This document shows, in pieces, positions 9,113-17,222 of a stretch of DNA of 64,000 bases (positions are counted from its first letter, which is position 1; each line of letters begins with the position of its first letter). The notes under the pieces were generated by a model. That model saw only the letters and a program-made list of their open reading frames with translations, had not been told where the DNA came from and searched no databases. Both the position numbers and the translations under genes were made by a program. Source of the DNA: Lachnospiraceae bacterium (GTDB taxonomy: Bacteria > Bacillota > Clostridia > Lachnospirales > Lachnospiraceae); NCBI GenBank assembly GCA_910575775.1, contig CAJTEY010000001.1:248001-312000 (forward strand), in the 5' to 3' direction.

Positions 9113-10423
9113 TTACCGCCCTATGCTGTAATACTCAGTTCCCGCTTCCTTCATCTTCTCCACGTCAAAGACGTTTCTTCCATCGTATACAAGAGGAATG
9201 CGCATCCTCTCCACAAACGTTTCCGGCTTCAGGGAACGGATCTGCTCCCACTCCGTAAACACAAAACACATATTGGCATCCTTAAGCGCCTCCTCCGGCG
9301 TGTCCACATAGGAAATGGAGCCCCTGCCGGCCTTCCCTTCCGGATAAACCTTGCGGAAATTATCTGCTGCCACAGGATCATAAGCTGTAATCTGTGCACC
9401 GTTTTCTAAAAGCAGCCTTACATTGTCGAGGGAGGGGGCTTCCCGCAGATCGTCCGTCCCCGGTTTGAAGGCAAGCCCCAGCACCGCCACCTTCAGCCCT
9501 TCAAAAGTAATCATCCGCTTGCACGCCTTCTGGTAAAGTCTCGTTTTCTGTGCGGCATTCACATCTACCGCAGCCTCCACGGTCTTAATCTGGTAACCGT
9601 ACTGTTTGGCCAGATATTTGAGCGCCTTTGTATCCTTCGGGAAACAGCTCCCGCCGTATCCGATTCCTGCCTTCAGGAAATTGGCGCCGATACGGGCATC
9701 ATAGCTCATGCCTTCCGCTACCGCATCAATATCTGCACCTACCAGCTCGCAGAGATTTGCAATATCATTCATATAAGATATTTTCAAAGCCAGGAAATCA
9801 TTGCAGGCATACTTAATCATCTCCGCAGAACGTCTGTTCACGGATACGATAGGCAATCCGAATGGCTCATAAATTTTCTTTAAGAGCGCTTCCGCCTCCC
9901 TGCTCTCCGTGCCGATGATAATGCGGGCAGCGTGCAGGGTATCGTGTACCGCAGAACCCTGTGCGAGAAACTCCGGGTTGGAAGCCACCTCCACCTTCAC
10001 ATCCCGCGTCAGAAAATCGTGAATAAACTGTTCCACCTTGTCGTTCGTTCCCACAGGCACAGTGGATTTCACCACCACGAGGCAGTCCCGCTCCACAGAC
10101 TCCGCGATCTGTCTCGAAACCGTTGCGATATAGTTCAGGTTTGCGGAGCCATCAGGCTGTTCCGGCGTGCCAACACCGATAAAAATAGCGTCTTTATCCC
10201 GGTATGCCTCCGCATAATCCGTCGTATAGTGGAGCCTTCCGGCATCATTGTTCTTCCGCATCAGCTCCTCCAGCCCTTCCTCAAAAATAGGACTGTGTCC
10301 TGCCTCCATCATTTTTACTTTTTTTTCATCCACATCCACACAGGTAACATCGTGTCCCTTTTCCGCAAAACACACGCCTGCCACCAGACCTACATACCCG
10401 GTTCCCGCCACCGCTATTTTCAT
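9113..10423 (-). CDS. ugd: UDP-glucose 6-dehydrogenase
   Basis: 436 residues, the normal length. It oxidises UDP-glucose to UDP-glucuronate with two NAD. Features: Rossmann G-T-G-Y-V-G-L (7-13), N-P-E-F-L-A-Q-G (149-156) and the catalytic cysteine Cys260 in G-G-S-C-F-P-K-D with the following lysine. The central helix and C-terminal UDP-binding domain are complete. No strong ribosome site precedes ATG 10423, so translation may depend on the upstream gene, 21 nt away. Together with the epimerase it points to a uronic-acid-containing polymer. Confidence 0.96.
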   Translation of the reverse strand: MKIAVAGTGYVGLVAGVCFAEKGHDVTCVDVDEKKVKMMEAGHSPIFEEGLEELMRKNNDAGRLHYTTDYAEAYRDKDAIFIGVGTPEQPDGSANLNYIATVSRQIAESVERDCLVVVKSTVPVGTNDKVEQFIHDFLTRDVKVEVASNPEFLAQGSAVHDTLHAARIIIGTESREAEALLKKIYEPFGLPIVSVNRRSAEMIKYACNDFLALKISYMNDIANLCELVGADIDAVAEGMSYDARIGANFLKAGIGYGGSCFPKDTKALKYLAKQYGYQIKTVEAAVDVNAAQKTRLYQKACKRMITFEGLKVAVLGLAFKPGTDDLREAPSLDNVRLLLENGAQITAYDPVAADNFRKVYPEGKAGRGSISYVDTPEEALKDANMCFVFTEWEQIRSLKPETFVERMRIPLVYDGRNVFDVEKMKEAGTEYYSIGR

Positions 10424-10444
10424 ATTCCGTTGCCGTATCCCTTT

Positions 10445-11380
10445 CTAGGTTTCCCTGCCGAACCATTTTTTCACTTTCCGCACCGCCCGCTGCCCCAAGG
10501 TCGGGCCATGGTACCGGCGCGCTTTTTCCTCATCAAATAAATCCTTCAAATCCGGCTGTGCATTCACATAGTCCCACCAGAAACTTCCAAGATTTGTGTC
10601 ATAGCGTTTCCACGGCTTGTCCCCCGCATAATGGATAATGGCCGGCGACCGCAGCGCCTCCCGCTTCTCCTCCTGCGTATAAATGCCCTCTGTCACAAAC
10701 CGCTCAAAATCTTTGTCTTCCAGATAAGCCAGCCTGTTATACTTCGGCGGAAGGTAGGCGATGGCTCCCTGACAGGTCATATTCAGAATATCCTGATCCT
10801 GATAGTAAAACCGTTCCCCCGTCAGTTCGTGCCAGCGCGCGGAAAGTCCCCGTTTTCTCACCTCCGCCAGATTGAGAAGTGTGACGCCCGCATTGATATA
10901 GCCGCCTTTCATCTCCGAAAGCAGATGCCAGTAAGCCCTGCTGCTGTTCCATTCCCACTTATCGGAGAGATTCACCGCTCCCTTCACAGCCGCGAGCGCC
11001 ATACCATCCACAGGCGTTTTCCAAAGCGGCGCAAGACTTTCCCGCACAAGCACATCCGCGTCCATATAGAGGATCCTGTCCACTTCCGGCAAAAGCCCCG
11101 GCAGGGCCAGCCGCAGATAGGTGCCTGCAGAAATGTCCCTCACCTGGTATGCGTTCCCGTAAGGGTTTTCCACACAGTGCGTGATGAGCGATGAATGCGG
11201 ATCCCTTGTTTTTATAACCCGTTCCAGCGGCGCCTGGACGGTTCCCGCCGCTTCCGTACAGACACAGTGAATCTCAAAATGATCCTCCGGGCCGCGCGCG
11301 TCAAGAAGAGAAGCAGCCGCAGCCTGCACCTGCGCCACTAAATTTTCGTCAAAACAAAAAACTACCCTCAGCGTTTCCAT
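10445..11380 (-). CDS. Glycosyltransferase family 8
   Basis: 311 residues when started at ATG 11380. The GT8 hallmarks are M-D-A-D (106-109) for metal and nucleotide binding and H-Y-A-G-D-K-P-W near residue 250. LgtC-type enzymes transfer galactose or glucose from UDP-sugars with retention. A TTG at 11416 has GGAG 7 nt upstream and would add 12 residues; I prefer the ATG because the family's first beta strand begins there, but its own ribosome site is poor. It probably adds a hexose to the glycan built by this operon. Confidence 0.9.
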   Translation of the reverse strand: METLRVVFCFDENLVAQVQAAAASLLDARGPEDHFEIHCVCTEAAGTVQAPLERVIKTRDPHSSLITHCVENPYGNAYQVRDISAGTYLRLALPGLLPEVDRILYMDADVLVRESLAPLWKTPVDGMALAAVKGAVNLSDKWEWNSSRAYWHLLSEMKGGYINAGVTLLNLAEVRKRGLSARWHELTGERFYYQDQDILNMTCQGAIAYLPPKYNRLAYLEDKDFERFVTEGIYTQEEKREALRSPAIIHYAGDKPWKRYDTNLGSFWWDYVNAQPDLKDLFDEEKARRYHGPTLGQRAVRKVKKWFGRET

Positions 11381-11473
11381 ACCCTTTATTGTACCGTGAT
11401 ACTGTTTAAAAAGCAAGACACTGCTCCGGGATATCCGTCAGACAAAAAACCTGTCTGCCGCCGCGCACCACTT

Positions 11474-12568
11474 TTACTTTGCAAGTGCAAGGAACCGCTC
11501 CGCGCAGGCCACGTTGGAAAGGCTGTTTCGGTATGCCAGGCAGTTGGCCACATACTTGTCGTTTTCCGCCACGATCCGCTCCAGCGTCCGCGCCGACCAG
11601 CCGTCCTCCACGATCCCCAGCCCTTCCCGTCTGATGTAGGCAGCGTTGTAAGGCACAGAAGTGGTAACCACCGGCGTGCCAAGCGCAATGCTTTCCACAA
11701 TGGACACCATATTGTTATCCTTCTCCGTAGATACCAGAAGTGCCCTGGAAGCCGCCACAATGGGCAGCAGCTCTTCATGGGAAAGTTTTCCGTGGAATAT
11801 TACCTTCCCGTCCAGCCCCAGCTTTTGGGCAAGCTGTCTGAGGAAGGTCTCCTCCTCCCCCGCTCCGATCACATCCAGACGATACCCTTCGTGCCCAGCC
11901 TTCACAAATCCCCGGAACGCCTCCAGTGTATGTGAGATCCGTTTGCGGGGAATCAGCTGTGACACCACCACAAAACGGTCATCCCGCGTTTTTGACCCGG
12001 GAAGCGGAAACTTTTCCAGATCCACGCCGTGATCAATCGGCGCTTTCTCTACCCGGGGCATAAACTGCCTGATAAAGGTTCCCGCCTGTTCAGATCTGGG
12101 AACCACCCTTGCACGCCGCATCAAAACTTTTGCCACAAACTGATACCAGAATTTCGCGGGAATTTCGTGCAGCATATGATTGTAAGCCGCCAGCTCATGC
12201 CAGATGAGCGTTTTCTTTGGTGCCACACGCGCCGACGTATACGACCAGGTAGCAAAAACCTCACTTGTGACAATCATGTCATATTCCTTGTGGGTTTTCA
12301 GATACCTGCGGACGTCCGGCATGTAGGGAAAACACCTTGGCATAAACAGCTTACGGCAGACCGTGCGGAACCAGAGCACGGGAAACTCATACTGTTCCTC
12401 CCGAACCGGTCTGTAATCCTCCGCAGCAATCAGCGTCACCTCGTGACCCGCCCGCAAAAATCCCAGGCACATCGTATAGATCATGGTGTCCTTTATGGAA
12501 TCCACCTGTGGTATGTCATTCGTTTCCGCTGTATATAGTATGGGATTGATCACCAGCACCTTACTCAT
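11474..12568 (-). CDS. Glycosyltransferase family 4 (GT-B)
   Basis: 364 residues, GT-B fold. The C-terminal half has the sugar-nucleotide-binding pattern of GT4 enzymes: S-Q-L-I-P-R-K-R, an F-H-G-K-L-S-H-E-E segment, and the E-x7-E-type block S-I-V-E-S-I-A-L-G-T-P-V-V. GGAGG lies 5 nt before ATG 12568, which is preferred over an in-frame upstream start. It overlaps the preceding GT4 stop by 8 nt (ATGAGTAA), so the two are coupled. Cytoplasmic, retaining sugar transfer; acceptor unknown. Confidence 0.88.
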   Translation of the reverse strand: MSKVLVINPILYTAETNDIPQVDSIKDTMIYTMCLGFLRAGHEVTLIAAEDYRPVREEQYEFPVLWFRTVCRKLFMPRCFPYMPDVRRYLKTHKEYDMIVTSEVFATWSYTSARVAPKKTLIWHELAAYNHMLHEIPAKFWYQFVAKVLMRRARVVPRSEQAGTFIRQFMPRVEKAPIDHGVDLEKFPLPGSKTRDDRFVVVSQLIPRKRISHTLEAFRGFVKAGHEGYRLDVIGAGEEETFLRQLAQKLGLDGKVIFHGKLSHEELLPIVAASRALLVSTEKDNNMVSIVESIALGTPVVTTSVPYNAAYIRREGLGIVEDGWSARTLERIVAENDKYVANCLAYRNSLSNVACAERFLALAK

Positions 12569-13646
12569 TGTTTCCTCCCTGCGGCTTTCCTCCATTTCCC
12601 TTCGCCGTCAGTGCCAGAAACCTGTCAGCGATTTTTGATACCGCCAGCTCTTCTCTCAGTTTCACGGCCTCTGCACCAAGCCGTTCACCGATGGCAGGGT
12701 CATCAGCCAGTTTCCCCATAGCCCCCGCAAGCGCACCCGCATCTCCCACCGGCACAAGAAGCCCGTTTACGCCGTCCCGGATATACATGCGGGAACCGCC
12801 GATGGGACAGTCCGTCGCAATCACGGGAAGCCCCAGCGCCATCGCCTCCAGCATGGAATTGGAAATCCCTTCATAGTCCGAGGAGAGCACATACATGGAC
12901 GCTGTCCTGATGTCGGAAAGGACGTGTGCGGAGAATCCCTTAAATATGACACTTCCGTCAATTTCAAGTTTTCCGGCCAATGCCCTAAGCTCCGCCTCCT
13001 GCTCCCCCTGTCCGTATAGCTCCAATACATAACCACTGTGCTCTTTCGCAAAGGCGGCAAAGGCACACAACAGCAGTTTATGGTTTTTCTGGGCGTTCAG
13101 CCGCCCCACCGCCACAATCCGCTTCTCCCTCGCCCCCGCATACGGCTCCTCCTTCGGTTCCAGCGGATTGGGGATCACCACGCTCTTTTTACGGATTCCC
13201 GTTGGAAAACTTTTCACCGCATCCTCTGTCTGGCACACCACCACTTTCGCCAGACGGTAACACAGATCCCGAATCCGCCTGTGATCGTAACGAGTGGGAT
13301 CATTGCGCTCAGAGACAAGAAAAAAATGCTTCTGTCCAAACGCCGCCACCGCAGAAAACACCGTCCCCATTGCGCTGAACGCCCAGATCTGACAGTTTTT
13401 ATTTTCCCGGTAATACTGCCTCATCCTGCGAAGCCGCCCAATTCTCACCGAAAGACTGCCGTCGGAAGGCCCTCCCACACTCACCACCTCAATCCGGGGA
13501 TCCAGCGGATACGCTCTCTCGCTGCCCGCAAAAAGAAGAATCCCTGTCGGTATGCCCCGCCTGCTGTATTCATTTGCCAAAAGCGCCACAACCCGCTCTG
13601 TGCCTCCTCCCGGCATATCTGGTATGACAAATACAATTTTTCCCAT
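12561..13646 (-). CDS. Glycosyltransferase family 4 (GT-B), first gene of the operon
   Basis: 361 residues. G-G-G-T-E-R near the N-terminus is a common GT4 acceptor-domain motif. V-G-R-L-N-A-Q-K-N-H and E-G-I-S-N-S-M-L-E-A-M form the donor site with the E-x7-E pair. The frame is open to 13688, but the conserved start is ATG 13646 (MGKIVFVIPD); the ribosome site is G-rich but weak. It heads the leftward operon to 4381 and diverges from a GT2 gene. Donor and acceptor cannot be inferred. Confidence 0.88.
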   Translation of the reverse strand: MGKIVFVIPDMPGGGTERVVALLANEYSRRGIPTGILLFAGSERAYPLDPRIEVVSVGGPSDGSLSVRIGRLRRMRQYYRENKNCQIWAFSAMGTVFSAVAAFGQKHFFLVSERNDPTRYDHRRIRDLCYRLAKVVVCQTEDAVKSFPTGIRKKSVVIPNPLEPKEEPYAGAREKRIVAVGRLNAQKNHKLLLCAFAAFAKEHSGYVLELYGQGEQEAELRALAGKLEIDGSVIFKGFSAHVLSDIRTASMYVLSSDYEGISNSMLEAMALGLPVIATDCPIGGSRMYIRDGVNGLLVPVGDAGALAGAMGKLADDPAIGERLGAEAVKLREELAVSKIADRFLALTAKGNGGKPQGGNNE

Positions 13647-13747
13647 TTCGGTTCCCCCGCCGCAGACACAGATTTTACGCCGCGCCATTTACATGATATA
13701 ATAGCCGCATGTTCCATAAAAAGCATTCTCATAAAAAAGGAGACGCC

Positions 13748-14764
13748 ATGCAGCCCACACCGTTTTTAAGTATCATTGTACCCGTATATAACGTAGAATC
13801 CTACCTGGCCGAATGTCTGAACAGCATTCTCGCCCAGACATTCACAGACTTCGAGGTTCTTCTCATAGACGACGGTTCCACAGACGGCTCGTCCGCCCTC
13901 TGTGACGAGTACGCCGGCATGGATTCCCGCATCCGCTGTTTCCATAAAGAAAACGGCGGACACATGTCAGCCAGACAGGAAGGTTTCCGGAATGCGCGCG
14001 GCACATATACCGCTTTTGTGGACAGCGACGACTGGATTGCTCCTGCCATGTATGAGCAGATGTGCGGCGCCGCCATAAAATATGACGCGGATGTCGTTTG
14101 CTGTAACTACACCGCAGTCACGTCAAAAGAGCACATCGAGCGCCGGGATGTCTGTTCTCCCGGGTTCTATGACCGCAGCGGGCTTGAGGAAAAGATCTTT
14201 CCCACCATGCTTTTTTCGGGGGATTTTTTCCACTTTGGTGTCTCTCCCAGCCTCTGCAACAAACTGTTTCGCGCATCGCTTTTCGAAAAACATCTTTTCC
14301 GCGTCCCCCTGTCCCTCAAGTTGGGAGAGGACGGGCTGGCCGTCTATCCCTGCCTGCTGGAAGCTTCTTGCGCCTGTTTTCTGGAAGAGTCCTTCTATTA
14401 TTACAGAAGCAGCGGCGGCTCCCTCACCCACACCATGGATCGTGGACGGCTTGCGGAAAACCGGCTGCTCTTCGATACCTATGACCAACTGATCGACCTT
14501 ACGATGCACCCCTGCATGGAAAAACAGCTTCTCTACTATTATGCCTATCAGTGTCTTCTGACCCTGCCGCCCGTGTTCCGCGCAAAACAGACATTTGACC
14601 AGAATGATCGGAAAGCTTTTCTTGCAGAATGCAGCTATCCGCCCATCCGGCGGGCTTTTCGCGTCGTCAAAAGCGGCTGTGTTTCCGGGCTCCATAACAA
14701 AGCTTACGTCTTCTGCCTCCGGTATGGACTGTATGGACCGTTCCGCTTCTTTCTGACGCACTAA
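13748..14764 (+). CDS. Glycosyltransferase family 2
   Basis: 338 residues. I-I-V-P-V-Y-N at 9-15, D-D-G-S-T-D at 41-46 and D-S-D-D at 92-95 mark a GT-A inverting enzyme of the EpsH/WfgS kind. There is no C-terminal membrane segment, so it is probably peripheral. AAGGAG lies 5 nt before ATG 13748. It reads rightwards alone and meets the next leftward gene with only 3 nt between, with no terminator visible. It probably adds one sugar to the same surface glycan. Confidence 0.9.
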   Translation: MQPTPFLSIIVPVYNVESYLAECLNSILAQTFTDFEVLLIDDGSTDGSSALCDEYAGMDSRIRCFHKENGGHMSARQEGFRNARGTYTAFVDSDDWIAPAMYEQMCGAAIKYDADVVCCNYTAVTSKEHIERRDVCSPGFYDRSGLEEKIFPTMLFSGDFFHFGVSPSLCNKLFRASLFEKHLFRVPLSLKLGEDGLAVYPCLLEASCACFLEESFYYYRSSGGSLTHTMDRGRLAENRLLFDTYDQLIDLTMHPCMEKQLLYYYAYQCLLTLPPVFRAKQTFDQNDRKAFLAECSYPPIRRAFRVVKSGCVSGLHNKAYVFCLRYGLYGPFRFFLTH

Positions 14765-14767
14765 TCC

Positions 14768-16648
14768 CTATTCCGTCTGGTAAAACTGCGCGCTCGCGTC
14801 GATTCCCTGCCGGTCATCGTCCAGCGCAATCGTTCTGTCAAAAAGATTCGTCCGTGTAAATGCGAAGACAAGCAGGCCAAACAGGAGCGCTGCCGACACG
14901 GCAAAAATCATGCCCGGTTTCGCCTGCCTCCCTGACGGCAAAAGCTCTTTTTTTGTCCCTTCTGCGCCGCATCTTTCATTCCTGCGCAGCCCGTTCATCC
15001 CTCTCTCCAGAAAAGCTGCCCACTCCGCCATCCCACAAACCGCATAAGGAATCAGCAGCACAAAATAGGGTATGGTATAGGAGGCGCTGGACTCCCAGAA
15101 CAGATGAAACAGATAGCCGCCCAGAAAGATCACCGCTCCCATCAGCTCATAGAGATTTCCCTTGCGCCACCGCAATAAAAGGCAGAGCAGCATCCCCAAC
15201 AAAATCAGTGTCTGCATGTAATTGAGCACAATGGAGAGGCGCACACCGCCCTTGCCGTAAATCACGCTCTTCAGCCATTGCGGCATATGCGTCTCCGACT
15301 TCCTTCCCCTGGTACGGTCCAGACAGATAAACGTGGGATCGTTCCACTGGAATGCCGTCTTCCGCGCCAGAAAAGGCAGTCCCTCATCAAACGGATTTTC
15401 CATCATCCCTGTTATAATCCGCTGCAGATCCTCCATGGACGCCTGTGTAACCAGTTCTCTGTCATACTGGTTCTCAGTAAATACATTACTGATATAGCCG
15501 TTGTAACCTCCCGGTCCAAGGGGCGCCTCCTGCATTCCCATAACCACCCAGGAAAGCATGACCTCTCCCTCCGGCAGCTCCTGTCCCGCAATCTTTTCCA
15601 CAGCGGCGTTGGAAATCCCTGTGCAAAGCATCACGCCAGCTCCCAGACAAGCAATAAAGGCAAGGGACACAGCGCCTTCTTTCCAACGCTTCTTCCCGGA
15701 AAAAAGGGTCAGCGAAATCGCGTCATATACAAGAAAACAGGCAATGGCTACCAGATAAATCAGACAGTTCATCTTTATCACTGTGGCAAGTCCCATACAG
15801 AGGGACGACGCCGCAATATAGCGCAGACGTCTGACCGCCAGATACCGCTGCGCGAAATAAACCGCCCCCAGGGACAATGCCATACCCGGCAGAATACCAT
15901 ACAGATATGTCACATAAAAGGCAAGCGGCACCCATGCCAAAAGCCCCAGATACACCGCCGCCTGCAGACCCTTTCTCTTCTTTCCAAATCCTTCCGTGCC
16001 CTCTCCTGCCGCCACCCCGAAAAGCCCGGAAAGCTTCACCAGCAAACCGTAAATCACTGTCAGAAAGACCACATTCACCAACTGGATTCCTACGAAATTT
16101 CCTTCTCCAAAAAGAAAACTCAACAGATAAAAGAACAGGATGATTCCCGACTGAAACGGGTAGCAGAACAGATACGCCTCCTCCTCAAAAGAAGAAAAGT
16201 CTCCCTGCCGCCACTGCATGGCAATCTCATATACCTTCGCCGGATCTGACCCGGGATAAAGCTGCGTCATGCCCACATAGGACGCAGCAAGAACCACCGT
16301 CAGAAGTGTCAGCACCCAGAATATCAGATCCGCCCTGGCCGTCCACATTTTCCTACTCTGCACATCCGTGCGATCGTTCTTCCGTGCACCAAAAGTATCC
16401 CTGAGTTTCCGCCCCACAAGCAGCGCTGCCGATAAAACAAGAAATACCAGAAGATGGCGCAGCGGACGATCCGCAATATTCAGGGTTCTCTCCTGTTCGC
16501 TTCCGTCCTCCCGAAACAATCTGCCCACAAAACTGGTACTGAAAATACTGTGCAGAAACAGGAGAAACACCGCTCCCGCAAGAAACAGCCGGATCACGCT
16601 GTTGACGATCCTGAAAAATAAATGATCCTGCTCTGTATAATTTATCAT
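14768..16648 (-). CDS. GT-C/ArnT-like polytopic membrane protein
   Basis: 626 residues with about 12 membrane segments. Y-P-G-S-D-P-A-K-V-Y in the first outside loop resembles the acidic loop of PMT/ArnT glycosyltransferases that use lipid-phosphate sugars. An in-frame ATG at 16675 is immediately preceded by a TATAAT element, so the transcript would begin near it; ATG 16648 with AAAGG about 8 nt upstream is therefore chosen. It stands alone between a convergent GT2 and a divergent regulator. Sugar and acceptor are unknown; flipping or polymerising cannot be excluded. Confidence 0.65.
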   Translation of the reverse strand: MINYTEQDHLFFRIVNSVIRLFLAGAVFLLFLHSIFSTSFVGRLFREDGSEQERTLNIADRPLRHLLVFLVLSAALLVGRKLRDTFGARKNDRTDVQSRKMWTARADLIFWVLTLLTVVLAASYVGMTQLYPGSDPAKVYEIAMQWRQGDFSSFEEEAYLFCYPFQSGIILFFYLLSFLFGEGNFVGIQLVNVVFLTVIYGLLVKLSGLFGVAAGEGTEGFGKKRKGLQAAVYLGLLAWVPLAFYVTYLYGILPGMALSLGAVYFAQRYLAVRRLRYIAASSLCMGLATVIKMNCLIYLVAIACFLVYDAISLTLFSGKKRWKEGAVSLAFIACLGAGVMLCTGISNAAVEKIAGQELPEGEVMLSWVVMGMQEAPLGPGGYNGYISNVFTENQYDRELVTQASMEDLQRIITGMMENPFDEGLPFLARKTAFQWNDPTFICLDRTRGRKSETHMPQWLKSVIYGKGGVRLSIVLNYMQTLILLGMLLCLLLRWRKGNLYELMGAVIFLGGYLFHLFWESSASYTIPYFVLLIPYAVCGMAEWAAFLERGMNGLRRNERCGAEGTKKELLPSGRQAKPGMIFAVSAALLFGLLVFAFTRTNLFDRTIALDDDRQGIDASAQFYQTE

Positions 16649-16683
16649 CTTCGCGCCTTTGTCCTCCGATTCCATCTTTTTCT

Positions 16684-16692
16684 ATTATAGCA
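16684..16692 (-). promoter_or_regulatory. Extended -10 promoter element of the GT-C gene
   Basis: Minus strand TGC-TATAAT, a perfect extended -10 (TATAAT at 16684-16689, TG at 16691-16692). The -35 region is A+T-rich with no good TTGACA match, as is common with extended -10 promoters. Confidence 0.6.
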
Positions 16693-16861
16693 AAACTTAC
16701 TTTTATTTACACCAGAAACTTACCCACTTTTTACTTCCCGACATTGTTTTTTGCCGTATTTCTTTTCTTTTTGTAGTTTCTCTATTACAACCTCTCGTTG
16801 TGTGTTAGCATTTATAACAACATTTTTTCACCAACAACATAGAAAGGACTACCATCGGGAA

Positions 16862-17206
16862 ATGAAAGAACTGCATGTCATCATCCGGGATTTACGGGAA
16901 GACCGGGATCTCAAGCAGAAAACCATAGCAGAATATCTGGGCGTATCTCAGCAGACCTACTCCAATTACGAAAACGGCCGCCGCGCCATTCCGCTTTGGG
17001 CCGTTTTAGAACTTTCTAAATATTTTAAGGTCAGCACAGACTATCTCTTAGGCGCAGACAGCAGCTATCTTGGCAGTTCAAATCTGCGCCGAAAATATCT
17101 GGGCGACGTCACCTTGCACGACGTGCTCTTCCACATCCAGAATCTGGATGCCGGAAAACGCCGCGAACTGTTACATTTTATCAAATTTCTGAGGGAGGAG
17201 GATTAA
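16862..17206 (+). CDS. Xre-family helix-turn-helix regulator
   Basis: 114 residues when begun at ATG 16862. Residues about 8-62 form a Cro/C1-type HTH (K-Q-K-T-I-A-E-Y-L-G-V-S-Q-Q-T-Y-S-N-Y-E-N-G), followed by a short C-terminal helix pair of unknown role. GGGA lies close to the ATG, and AAAGGA is further upstream. The frame extends to 16751, but that extension is low-complexity and lacks HTH-family character. It is the only DNA-binding protein seen in the window and lies between the sugar-transfer genes and the surface-protein block. Its targets are unknown. The 16693-16861 gap holds no other clear signal. Confidence 0.85.
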   Translation: MKELHVIIRDLREDRDLKQKTIAEYLGVSQQTYSNYENGRRAIPLWAVLELSKYFKVSTDYLLGADSSYLGSSNLRRKYLGDVTLHDVLFHIQNLDAGKRRELLHFIKFLREED

Positions 17207-17222
17207 CTCCCCTCCCCCCGCA

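Noticed and set aside
17190..17220. G-rich then C-rich stretch as a terminator between convergent genes
   Set aside because: The possible stem needs a bulge and has no T run on either side; it overlaps both gene ends and is probably only the ribosome-like purine run at the end of the Xre gene.
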